64,000 nucleotides of DNA from Adhaeribacter aerolatus (lineage in GTDB: Bacteria; Bacteroidota; Bacteroidia; Cytophagales; Hymenobacteraceae), in assembly GCF_007991635.1 (NCBI RefSeq), contig NZ_BJYS01000024.1:24880-88879 (forward strand). Reading direction: 5' to 3'. The notes under the pieces are model-generated. The model did no database searches, was not told the origin of the DNA, and saw nothing but the letters and a program-made list of their open reading frames with translations. Shown here in pieces: positions 53,757-61,228 of this stretch. The translations under genes were made by a program, and so were the position numbers. The number at the start of each line of letters is the position of its first letter. The stretch's first letter is position 1.

Positions 53757-54046
53757 GCATTGAAAAATTAGCGGCTAAATCTGATTATACCTGGGGCATT
53801 GATACGGATGTAGTTTGGATAAGGGATTTAGATAATGGGGGAATGTCTGTTACCAACAATATTCAAAATATAATTAACCATTTAAGCGAGCATCTACCAA
53901 TTAAAGAATATAGACTCATGTATGGTGATAGTCTGGGTAAATGGGATGGTTTAAAATTCATTGGATCGGGCTTAAAAGTAGATTTCTTTAGTCTTAATGA
54001 AATGGATTACCATAAGGTTATCCAAAAATTAAGGCACGTGGTTTAA
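53753..54046 (+). CDS. hypothetical small protein inserted between traL and traM
   Basis: The 97-residue soluble protein (DYTWGIDTDVVWIRDLDNGG, then VTNNIQNIINHLSEHLP) has no membrane segment and is not recognised as a Tra protein. It looks like a small alpha/beta domain. Translational coupling to traL through a four-base overlap shows that it is expressed with the secretion genes. It could be a cytosolic regulator, an immunity-like protein or a cargo gene. Confidence 0.6.
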   Translation: MSIEKLAAKSDYTWGIDTDVVWIRDLDNGGMSVTNNIQNIINHLSEHLPIKEYRLMYGDSLGKWDGLKFIGSGLKVDFFSLNEMDYHKVIQKLRHVV

Positions 54047-54073
54047 AACAAGATTCAGTTAAAATTAACTAAT

Positions 54074-55354
54074 ATGGAAAATTCCCCAGTTCAACATTCC
54101 CAGGAATTTTTAAATAAGCGGAAAATGGCCGTGATGTTGCCGGTATTTGTGGTGCCTTTCCTGGGTATTATCTTTTATTTATTTGGCGGCGGCACTCCGG
54201 CTGCTACGGCATCGATGCACGCTACCGGACTTAATACACAAATTCCTAAACCTGCTGAAAACTCCCATACTAGTTCTGTCCAGGATAAATTAAGTGCCTA
54301 TAAATTAAAAGACCAGCAGGAAGAAGAAGCCGCCAGGATGCGTTCCCTCGATGATCTTTCCACTACCAGTATGGCTTCTTCTAGTGGATTAGATACAGGG
54401 GCGGTTGAACGGGAGCCTACTGGCCTGGCTTATACGTCGGCTCCCCGGTCCTATACCCGGCCGGCACCTGGTCCCGACCGCCGCGAATATGAGCATTTAA
54501 ACGGCAAAGTAAATTCCTTTTACCAAACCCCGGCCAATAATTCCGCAGTTTCGGAAGCCAAAATCAACCGGTTAATCGAATTAATGGAAAGAGCAGAAAA
54601 TGGGGGAAATATAGACGTAGATAAAGAACTTAAAAACAATCAATATTTACAGTATTTGCAACGCACCTTAACTTCCGGCCAATTTGCCGGTGAGAAGCAG
54701 GTAAAACAGGTTCCGGATACGACTACTAAAAAGCAACTGAAAAAACAAATAATTGAGGTTTCGGGGCCTAAGCAGCAGGTAGTTCATAAACTGCCCCAAG
54801 TAGGTGAAGAAGAAACCCGGCCAAATACAAAACCAGGCAACTCTTTTTATTCGCTGGGGGGCAGTAGTACCCATTTAACCGGAAATACGATTAGCGCCAT
54901 GATCCACGACGACCAAACCCTGGTAACGGGATCTACGGTTAAATTGCGGCTGCTTTCTGATATTCAGGTGCAGGGTACCATTATCCCGGCAAATTCCTTT
55001 ATCTACGGCGTCGCTTCCGTGAAAAATGAACGCCTGGATATTAACATAGAGAATATCCGCTACGGAAAAGATATTGTTCCGGTTAATTTGAAAGTATATG
55101 ATAATGATGGGATGCTGGGAGTGTATATACCCGGATCCATCGACCGGGATGCTGGGAAAGAGGCTCTGGGCTCAATGGCTTCCGGGGGCAGTTATAATGT
55201 AACGATGGCAAGCGGGGTAAAGGAACAGCTTACCATGCAGGCTGCGCAAAGCGGCATCAATGGCCTTAAAACATTGGCCTCTAAAAAAACCAGATTAGTT
55301 AAAGTTCATGTTAAAGCAAATTACCGGGTGTTCCTGAAACCGGAAAATTCTTAA
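54074..55354 (+). CDS. traM: TraM, VirB10-like protein
   Basis: The 426-residue protein has an N-terminal membrane helix (AVMLPVFVVPFLGIIFYLFG). A long Pro/Gln-rich periplasmic linker follows, and a C-terminal domain (LTGNTISAMIHDDQTLVTGS, then IPANSFIYGVASV) is similar to TraM/VirB10. It spans from inner membrane to outer membrane. The gene ends three bases before traN. Confidence 0.9.
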   Translation: MENSPVQHSQEFLNKRKMAVMLPVFVVPFLGIIFYLFGGGTPAATASMHATGLNTQIPKPAENSHTSSVQDKLSAYKLKDQQEEEAARMRSLDDLSTTSMASSSGLDTGAVEREPTGLAYTSAPRSYTRPAPGPDRREYEHLNGKVNSFYQTPANNSAVSEAKINRLIELMERAENGGNIDVDKELKNNQYLQYLQRTLTSGQFAGEKQVKQVPDTTTKKQLKKQIIEVSGPKQQVVHKLPQVGEEETRPNTKPGNSFYSLGGSSTHLTGNTISAMIHDDQTLVTGSTVKLRLLSDIQVQGTIIPANSFIYGVASVKNERLDINIENIRYGKDIVPVNLKVYDNDGMLGVYIPGSIDRDAGKEALGSMASGGSYNVTMASGVKEQLTMQAAQSGINGLKTLASKKTRLVKVHVKANYRVFLKPENS

Positions 55355-55357
55355 TTC

Positions 55358-56302
55358 ATGTCAACCAAAAATTTTATGAAAAAGCATATTTTCTCTGTTT
55401 GCCTGGTAGTAGTGTTTAGCATTTCGGCACTGGCCCAAAACCGGCAACCTTTTAAAGACAGCCAAATGCTAAAATCTTTTTCCTTGGGGGTTTCTTATTC
55501 CAAAACCGTCAGCCTTATTTTCCCCAGTGGGGTACATAGTGTAGATTTGGGTTCTACTGCTGTTATTGCGGATAAGTTTTCCGGGGTAGAAAATGTACTA
55601 CGGGTTAAAGCCAATGTAAAAGGCTTTCCGGAAACAAACCTTTCTGTAATTACTAAAGATGGTAAATATTATTCCTTCTACGTTAAATATCAGGAAGAAC
55701 CTTCCAGCTTAACCTATCGGATGGAAGGAGAAGATTTAACCGGAAATACGCAAACCATTACCCAGGCTACAGGTAAAACAGCTCCTCAAATCTATCTGAC
55801 GGCCAGTTTAAATAATGCCCCGGTTACCTTTGAAACTATCAACATGAATGAAGCAGACCTGAACTTTTACAGCCGGGAAATAGCGGAAAGAGGGAATAAA
55901 ATTTCGGGAATCGGCATGAATAAAAACAAAATTAATTTTGATATAGCTGGTATCTACGTGAAGGATAATGTGATTTTTTACAGCATTAACGCCAAAAATA
56001 AAAGCAATATTAACTACGACATAGATTTTATAAAATTCTATATCCGGGATAAAAAACAGCCTAAAAGAACCGCAGTTCAGGAAACAGAAGTAAATCCGGT
56101 TTTCGTCTATCCGGATGGCCACAGGACCATTTTTGGTAAATCGGAATTAAACCGGGTTTACTGCCTGGAAAAATTCACTATTCCAGATAAAAAAACCCTG
56201 GTAGTAGAAATGTTTGAGAAGAACGGGGGCCGGGTAATGACAATGCATATAAAGAACAAGGATATTGTAAAAGCTTCTACTATTAACTTTAAAGCAAAAT
56301 AG
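55358..56302 (+). CDS. traN: TraN, DUF4138 (VirB9-like)
   Basis: The 314-residue protein has a signal peptide (IFSVCLVVVFSISALAQ), possibly from the internal ATG at 55376. A beta-rich domain follows (VSLIFPSGVHSVDLGSTAVI and further strands), as in TraN. It is the outer-membrane-core partner of TraM. It is the last intact tra gene here; traO, traP and traQ are not seen. The gene is followed by a decayed lipoprotein gene. Confidence 0.88.
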   Translation: MSTKNFMKKHIFSVCLVVVFSISALAQNRQPFKDSQMLKSFSLGVSYSKTVSLIFPSGVHSVDLGSTAVIADKFSGVENVLRVKANVKGFPETNLSVITKDGKYYSFYVKYQEEPSSLTYRMEGEDLTGNTQTITQATGKTAPQIYLTASLNNAPVTFETINMNEADLNFYSREIAERGNKISGIGMNKNKINFDIAGIYVKDNVIFYSINAKNKSNINYDIDFIKFYIRDKKQPKRTAVQETEVNPVFVYPDGHRTIFGKSELNRVYCLEKFTIPDKKTLVVEMFEKNGGRVMTMHIKNKDIVKASTINFKAK

Positions 56303-56313
56303 CCTGAACTATT

Positions 56314-56677
56314 ATGAAAGAATATTTTCCATTTCTTTTTTAATTTTTCTATTTTCCTGTGAGCAGGATGATAGGCATAATGTAAATTCGGCAGGCAGTA
56401 CTTATAAAGTAGTAATTAAACAGTCCGGGGATTATGGCAATAATAATAAATCCTTGATTGCTATTTAGCTAGCTCCAAATTAAAAGAATACCTTTCCGCC
56501 TGCTTTTGCGCCTTTTCCTATAAGGCTTAAGTGGCGGTTTATGTACGTTTTAGTAATTGCACCCAAATTAATCAGAATACTGATTTAAGGGTTAGTTACA
56601 ATCTATTTAAGAAAGGCAGGACCAAAGCTGATAAGAATCCGGCTGGCTTGCTGCTCAAAGTACAGGGCCTTCGTTAG
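56314..56677 (+). pseudogene. decayed lipoprotein gene after traN
   Basis: An ATG at 56314 opens a frame that stops after nine codons at a T-run. The next frame reads a lipoprotein signal (SFLIFLFSCEQDD) and a short domain (YKVVIKQSGDYGNNNKS) before a stop at 56466-56468. A further open piece ends at 56677 (AVYVRFSNCTQ, then LLLKVQGLR). Together they look like one frameshifted, interrupted gene for a small secreted lipoprotein, perhaps a remnant of traO or a neighbour. Confidence 0.4.
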
Positions 56678-56713
56678 AACCAAAGAAAGCGTATTTACAA
56701 AAGGGAAGAAAAA

Positions 56714-56745
56714 GTTGTCTTTTTGACAACAAACCATTATCTTTG
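56714..56745 (+). promoter_or_regulatory. second higBA promoter with overlapping inverted repeat
   Basis: TTG (56715-56717) and TATCTTTG (56738-56745) are 20 bases apart, as in the first higBA promoter. GTTGTC (56714-56719) and GACAAC (56725-56730) form an inverted repeat over the -33 box, suitable for autorepression by the HigA-type protein. Confidence 0.65.
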
Positions 56746-56765
56746 TCGTAACCTACACCTGCCGC

Positions 56766-57059
56766 ATGCACATCATCAGCTACAAGGCTATCCGAGAATA
56801 CTATGAAAAGCATGCTGCCGCCAAACCTTACTTAACCGCCTGGTTCAAAACCGTCAAGAAAGCCGAATGGGAAAGCGTAAAAGAGATGCGGCTCGACTTT
56901 CCCAGCGCAGAAATGGTAGTAGATGGCAAAGTTGTTTTCAATATTAAGGCCAATGATTATAGGCTGGTGGCTTTGGTGGGGTTCAGAACCAAAAGGGTAT
57001 ATGTACTATGGCTGGGCACACATGCCGAGTACAATAAAATCAAAATAAAAGACCTGTAA
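56766..57059 (+). CDS. higB: HigB-family toxin (second system)
   Basis: The 97 residues begin YKAIREYYEKHAAAKPYLTA and continue with WFKTVKKAEWES, NIKANDYRLVALVGF and TKRVYVLWLGTHAEYNK, which fit the COG4680 HigB group. It differs from the first HigB, so cross-neutralisation is unlikely. The antitoxin gene starts 14 bases downstream. It lies on the boundary between the tra operon and the replication side. Confidence 0.9.
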   Translation: MHIISYKAIREYYEKHAAAKPYLTAWFKTVKKAEWESVKEMRLDFPSAEMVVDGKVVFNIKANDYRLVALVGFRTKRVYVLWLGTHAEYNKIKIKDL

Positions 57060-57073
57060 AAGGCATATTTACC

Positions 57074-57445
57074 ATGGACGTAAGATTAATTCATACCGAA
57101 GCTGAATACCAGGCTGCTCTTCAAAAGATACGGGCGCTGTGGGAAGCGGAACCGGGTACGCCGGCGGCGGAAGAGCTGGAGATACTGGTCCTGCTGGTAA
57201 ATAAGTTCGAGGAGGAAAATTACCCGATTGAGGAGCCGGACCCGATTGAATACATTAAGATTCGCATGGAAGAGTTAGGATTGAAGCAAGAAGACCTGGT
57301 GCCTTACATGGGCAACAAGGGTAATGTGTCTAAGGTACTTAGTCGCAAACGTGCGCTTTCCCTGGAGATGATCCGGAAATTGCACCGGGGCCTGCGCTTT
57401 CCTTTGGAGGTGCTGATTGCCGAGCCTAAACTGAACACCCTTTAA
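57074..57445 (+). CDS. higA: HigA-family antitoxin (second system), XRE type
   Basis: A 123-residue protein with a long N-terminus (YQAALQKIRALWEAEPGTPA). A helix-turn-helix follows (LKQEDLVPYMGNKGNVSKVL), then RKLHRGLRFPLEVLI, typical of the COG5499 antitoxins that pair with COG4680 toxins. The gene is followed by another small gene after 15 bases, which may belong to the same transcript. Confidence 0.9.
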   Translation: MDVRLIHTEAEYQAALQKIRALWEAEPGTPAAEELEILVLLVNKFEEENYPIEEPDPIEYIKIRMEELGLKQEDLVPYMGNKGNVSKVLSRKRALSLEMIRKLHRGLRFPLEVLIAEPKLNTL

Positions 57446-57460
57446 TTAACCTGACCCTTT

Positions 57461-57883
57461 ATGCCGGAACAAATCACGCCTTTTATCGAGCAGTTTTATG
57501 ATGATGCTGAAATCTGGCCCATCATCCAGGGTGCTCCTTACTTGCAGCAGCAGTTCCAGGAACCGGATATCCTGCATAATACTGTGGTGGTGGTCCTGCC
57601 CATGGTCCGCCGGCAGCCGGGATACCAGCCACATCAATTCGACCTGTATCTTTTCATCAAGCACCACCAGGTCACGGACCTGGGCGAGCTGGAGCTTTAC
57701 CGGGTGAAAGACTTTATTCGCCAGAAAGTAGATGTATCGCCGCTGATGCACGCCCTGCAGCAGCTAGCCGGGGTAGATACCATCCAGGTACTGGAAAGCA
57801 TCAAGCGGCAGCTTAAATTTCTGCAACGGCTAGAAAACCAAGATTTACCCGTGGCACCAGCGCAGATGATTAACGCCTTTTAA
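57461..57883 (+). CDS. hypothetical protein downstream of the second higBA
   Basis: Not recognised. The 140-residue soluble protein has alternating strands (NTVVVVLPMV, FDLYLFIKHH) and a helical C-terminus (VLESIKRQLKFLQRL). It starts 15 bases after higA and might be a third gene of that operon. Its GC-rich codon use resembles the higBA pair more than the AT-rich tra genes. Confidence 0.5.
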   Translation: MPEQITPFIEQFYDDAEIWPIIQGAPYLQQQFQEPDILHNTVVVVLPMVRRQPGYQPHQFDLYLFIKHHQVTDLGELELYRVKDFIRQKVDVSPLMHALQQLAGVDTIQVLESIKRQLKFLQRLENQDLPVAPAQMINAF

Positions 57884-58016
57884 GGAATGGCCACTTTTTT
57901 AAGAAAAATAGTAGGGGCGACTTACGTTAAACATTTTATCCAAGCGGGTAGCACTTCCCCATATTACTTTTTTAAAAAAGCACCAACATTTATCTAATAG
58001 ATTTTTATATAAAGTT

Positions 58017-58235
58017 ATGACATACAGATTATACGAATACGTTTTTAACGATACTGGCGATTACATAGGAGATTATAGTTCATTAGAGGAAGCAGAAAGC
58101 CAATTTTCTTCTTCATTTTTAGTCACGCGTACTTCTCAATATGACAACAATCGTCAAGCGCATCATCAAATCACCCAGTTTGAAGGGACTTGGGAAGATG
58201 GCAAAATACAGAACACTTGGTATTACTATGAGTAG
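58017..58235 (+). CDS. hypothetical small protein
   Basis: The 72-residue protein (YEYVFNDTGDYIGDYSSLEE; C-terminal WEDGKIQNTWYYYE) has no signal or helix. It is rich in aromatics and beta strands. Its stop lies five bases before the next gene, so the two form a pair. No family is known to me. Confidence 0.5.
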   Translation: MTYRLYEYVFNDTGDYIGDYSSLEEAESQFSSSFLVTRTSQYDNNRQAHHQITQFEGTWEDGKIQNTWYYYE

Positions 58236-58240
58236 CGATA

Positions 58241-58606
58241 ATGATTAAAGTAAAGCATCCGGACGAAAGCTGCAATCAAATTCAGGAAACATTCCTGGCC
58301 AAGTGCCCGGCAGAGGAACGCCGTTTTCACGAGTTGTTATTTACCCATGGCAATATATCTTATCGCTATCACCAGGAAGCGAAAGAATTTAATCCGACGG
58401 TAAAAGATTTTGAAGAATGGCTGGAGGGATTACCCGAAAACATGCGGCATGATATGCAGCAGCGGGGATTTGAAGCTTGTAAAGGCATCTTGTCATTTAC
58501 GCGGTATGTAAACGAAAAGAATGACATTGGTTTAGATGAGTATGTTCGGCAGCAGATGGGTTCAGCGGATTTTGCCGAATATCAAAGTTTTTTAACCAAT
58601 GGCTGA
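58241..58606 (+). CDS. hypothetical protein
   Basis: A 121-residue mainly helical protein (KVKHPDESCNQIQETFLAKC, then KDFEEWLEGLPENMRHDMQQ). No catalytic motif is visible. It is paired with the gene five bases upstream and ends 39 bases before the insertion sequence. It is not cut by the insertion. Confidence 0.5.
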   Translation: MIKVKHPDESCNQIQETFLAKCPAEERRFHELLFTHGNISYRYHQEAKEFNPTVKDFEEWLEGLPENMRHDMQQRGFEACKGILSFTRYVNEKNDIGLDEYVRQQMGSADFAEYQSFLTNG

Positions 58607-58686
58607 TTACCCCCAATTTAACATAATGTTTATTATAGGACTTTTGGTAAACTCCTGAAATAGCTTTACACATTAAGTATAAAGTT

Positions 58687-59064
58687 ATGAATAATAGGAA
58701 TTTAAAAGAAACTGTAAAAAGGAATTATCCGTCTGCAAAGAAAAGAAAAATTGTCGAAGAACTTCGTTCCGGCATGCTGACTATCCGGCAAAGCACGAAG
58801 CAATACCAGGTGTCGGTATCTATCTTACAAGATTGGAGCCGCTGGTATTATAAAACTAGATTGTTAAAATATTTTAGACCAAACCCATCTTTGCTTATGG
58901 AGCCCACTATTGATCAACTAAAGCAGCAATTAGCCGCTGCCCAGGCACAATTAGCGCAGGAAAAATTAAAGACGACAGCTTTAGAAACCATGATTTCGGT
59001 AGCTGAAAAGCAGCTAAATATAGAAATCAGAAAAAAGTATGGTTCCAAGCAGTCCAGGAGTTAA
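58687..59064 (+). CDS. IS3-family orfA (helix-turn-helix)
   Basis: The 125-residue protein has an N-terminal helix-turn-helix (AKKRKIVEELRSGMLTIRQS, then YQVSVSILQDW) and a C-terminal coiled coil (TIDQLKQQLAAAQAQLAQEK). It binds the IS ends. Its last part overlaps the start of the orfB frame. A slippery heptamer A-AAA-AAG at 59031-59037 in the orfA frame would allow the -1 shift that makes the fused OrfAB transposase. Confidence 0.85.
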   Translation: MNNRNLKETVKRNYPSAKKRKIVEELRSGMLTIRQSTKQYQVSVSILQDWSRWYYKTRLLKYFRPNPSLLMEPTIDQLKQQLAAAQAQLAQEKLKTTALETMISVAEKQLNIEIRKKYGSKQSRS

Positions 59065-59993
59065 ACACCCAGTATCCCTTAACTGGCTTGGGAAAACCGT
59101 GCAGATTGTTTGGAAAGTCACGGCAAGCTTATTATGAGCAAATATGGCAGGAAGATAAAAATGAAGTAAATCAGGAGGCTATTTTAGAGCAAGTAATGAA
59201 GATTTGGCAGCAGTAACTAGGCGTGGGAACAGCAAAGCTGCATCATTTATTAACGGACTTCTTAGCTAAGCACCATATAAATTTGGGCTGGTATAGGCTG
59301 TATGACTTGCTCCGGGAGAATCATTTATTATGTCAAAAGAAGCGTAAACGGGCCCGGACCACTAACTCCCAGCATCCTTTTTACAAGTATCCTAATCTCA
59401 TCAAGGAACTGGTGTTTACCCGTCCCAATCAGCTATGGATAAGCGATGTTACTTATATCAGAACAGGAAGTGATTTTAGCTATTTAAGTTTAATCACAGA
59501 TGCTTATTCCCATAAAATCGTAGGTTGGGCGGTAGCAGAAACATTGCATACCAAAGGGCCACTTGCTGCCTTGAATATGGCTGCCAAAACGTTACAAAAG
59601 GGAAAAGAAAGCCTGATTCATCATTCTGACCGCGGCTTACAGTACTGCTGCAAGGATTATATTGAATTACTCTCCTCCCATACTATTCAAATCAGTATGA
59701 CCAGTCAGGGAGACCCGGGTGAAAATGCCATTGCCGAACGCATTAACAGAACCATCAAAGAAGAATTCCATTGCCGGGCCTTTCTTACTTTTGAACTGGC
59801 CAGAGCTGCAATAGCCAAGAGCATTCAAGCTTATAATAACTTGCGACCCCCTGCTTCTTGTGATTACCTGACTCCTAACCTGGCCCACCAGCAGCATGGC
59901 TTATTAAGAAAGCGATGGCGAAAGCACAACAGAAAAAATTCTATGAATAAAAATCAGTTTGATAAAAAAGTTAATAGTACTTTAACCGTTTAA
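59031..59993 (+). pseudogene. IS3-family orfB (DDE transposase) with internal stop
   Basis: From the slippage site the frame encodes VWFQAVQELNTQYPLTG and on to MKIWQQ. There a TAA (59214-59216) interrupts it, and it then continues LGVGTAKLHHLL to the end. DDE residues are present: Asp in LWISDVTYI, Asp in HHSDRGLQY and Glu in ENAIAERINRT. The stop falls before the catalytic core, so full-length OrfAB cannot be made without readthrough. A shorter protein could start at the GTG at 59223 and lacks the linker. Confidence 0.8.
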
Positions 59994-60048
59994 CCTGTAA
60001 AGTATTTTCAGGAACCTACCTTTAAATTTAGCCGAATTTTACTTTAAA

Positions 60049-60294
60049 TTACGCAGTTTGCTGATGTTGTGGATGGCCTGATTCAAGCAAAATATTCTGC
60101 AATAATTCCCGGCTCTGCTCTGGAACCTGACATTTCATAACTTCCCGAATAAACGTAATAAACTTTTCCAGGGGGCAATCTCCCACCATTTGATATTGAG
60201 AAGAAGCAAAGAATTTATTTCTCAATTCTGTACTTTCTACTTTTATAATAAATCCTTCCTGGGTATGCAGCACAATTTCAACCTGATTTTTCAT
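60049..60294 (-). CDS. hypothetical small protein near oriV
   Basis: An 81-residue protein (VEIVLHTQEGFIIKVESTEL, then FITFIREVMKCQVPE) with no recognised family. It ends close to the right end of the IS and starts four bases after the stop of the upstream gene, so it forms an operon with it. Possible role in replication control. Confidence 0.5.
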   Translation of the reverse strand: MKNQVEIVLHTQEGFIIKVESTELRNKFFASSQYQMVGDCPLEKFITFIREVMKCQVPEQSRELLQNILLESGHPQHQQTA

Positions 60295-60298
60295 AATT

Positions 60299-60586
60299 TT
60301 AGTTAGTACCTTCTTCCGTTGATGGTCTATAAATAAATGCCATTAAAGCCAAAAAATCAATATCTATTAGTTTTGCAAATGCTTGCAATTCAGATACCCT
60401 AAATGTACTGGGATCCTTTATTTTTGACTGCAAACGTACGGCATTCAAATTAAGTTTTCTAGCAATATGAGTTATTGGAATAATTTTAAATACTTCATCC
60501 AGGCTCTTAATCTTACCCTCAGTCAAGCCAATTTTAACCTTAACATACCTTAAATCATCCTCAAAATTTATTTCAGTTGTCTTCAT
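60299..60586 (-). CDS. small helix-turn-helix-like protein beside the iterons
   Basis: Starting at the ATG at 60586 it has 95 residues; a TTG three codons upstream lies inside an iteron. A helix-turn-helix-like stretch (ITHIARKLNLNAVRLQSKI) precedes a helical tail (SELQAFAKLIDIDFLAL). The iteron at 60588-60608 begins at the second base before this ATG, so the leader is part of the origin. This suggests an origin-linked copy-number or regulatory protein. Confidence 0.5.
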   Translation of the reverse strand: MKTTEINFEDDLRYVKVKIGLTEGKIKSLDEVFKIIPITHIARKLNLNAVRLQSKIKDPSTFRVSELQAFAKLIDIDFLALMAFIYRPSTEEGTN

Positions 60587-60587
60587 C

Positions 60588-61220
60588 GGGCACAAAATTG
60601 GAACATTTGCTTCTTGTTAAAAAAGCTATAAAATATTAGCTATTAGCCTCATAAACGAATACGGGCACAAAATTGGAACATTTACAATTGTTAAAAATTC
60701 CTTTCGGGCACAAAATTGGAACATTTGGTTACATTTTCAGTAGCAATCCACGTTTAACTGTGGCAATATCCTAAAAGCAGACAAAATGGCGGTCCTTTTG
60801 GCCTTTTTCCCCTTCACTTTAATCCATTATTTGGTTAAATCTAATCAAAATAGTCGTAGATTAAGATTTTTTAATCAAGTAGATAAAGTAGTAGGTGCCA
60901 TAAGTCATTGATTTTTAAAGCATAGCGCCACTTTTAGGGTTCATAATTGGAACATTGCTGCCACACTTTTGGAACATTGTGGCCACACTTTTGGAACATT
61001 ATTAACCACACTTTTGGAACATTATTAAGCTTGGGGCACAAAATTGGAACATTTTTGCTAATAACCTGCGGTTTTGACCAATTTAGTTACGGGCACAAAA
61101 TTGGAACATATAATAAAACCACTTTATCCAGGTACAAAATTGGAACATTTTGACCGAATTATTACAGGCACAAAATTGGAACATTCTGGCCGATTTTGCA
61201 GGGCACAAAATTGGAACATT
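60588..61220. repeat. iteron array, probable plasmid replication origin (oriV)
   Basis: The word GCACAAAATTGGAACATT (with small changes) occurs at 60588, 60663, 60706, 61034, 61091, 61130, 61166 and 61201 (start of the full unit). A second class, CCACACTTTTGGAACATT, is found at 60961, 60983 and 61006, and a hybrid TTCATAATTGGAACATT at about 60940. The class-two copies are spaced 22-23 bases, about two helical turns. An AT-rich segment (about 60830-60910) lies in the middle, and TTATCCAGG near 61124 is close to a DnaA box. The Rep gene ends nine bases downstream. Confidence 0.85.
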
Positions 61221-61228
61221 GTAACTTC

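Larger units (their letters stand above)
58646..60020 (+). mobile_element. IS3-family insertion sequence, 1375 bp
   Basis: Left end GGTAAACTCCTGAAATAGCTTTACA (written in two parts: GGTAAACTCCTGAAA and CTTTACA at 58664-58670) matches the right end read in reverse (TGTAAAG at 59996-60002, TTTCAGGA at 60006-60013, TACC at 60017-60020). Both ends are flanked by TTT (58643-58645 and 60021-60023), which fits a 3-bp target duplication. orfA and an orfB with DDE motifs lie inside. The copy is probably inactive because orfB has a nonsense codon. Confidence 0.8.

Noticed and set aside
60588..61220. CRISPR array formed by the 20-base repeats
   Set aside because: Spacing is irregular, two repeat classes share a half-site, and a Rep_3 gene lies next to them; iterons explain the pattern.
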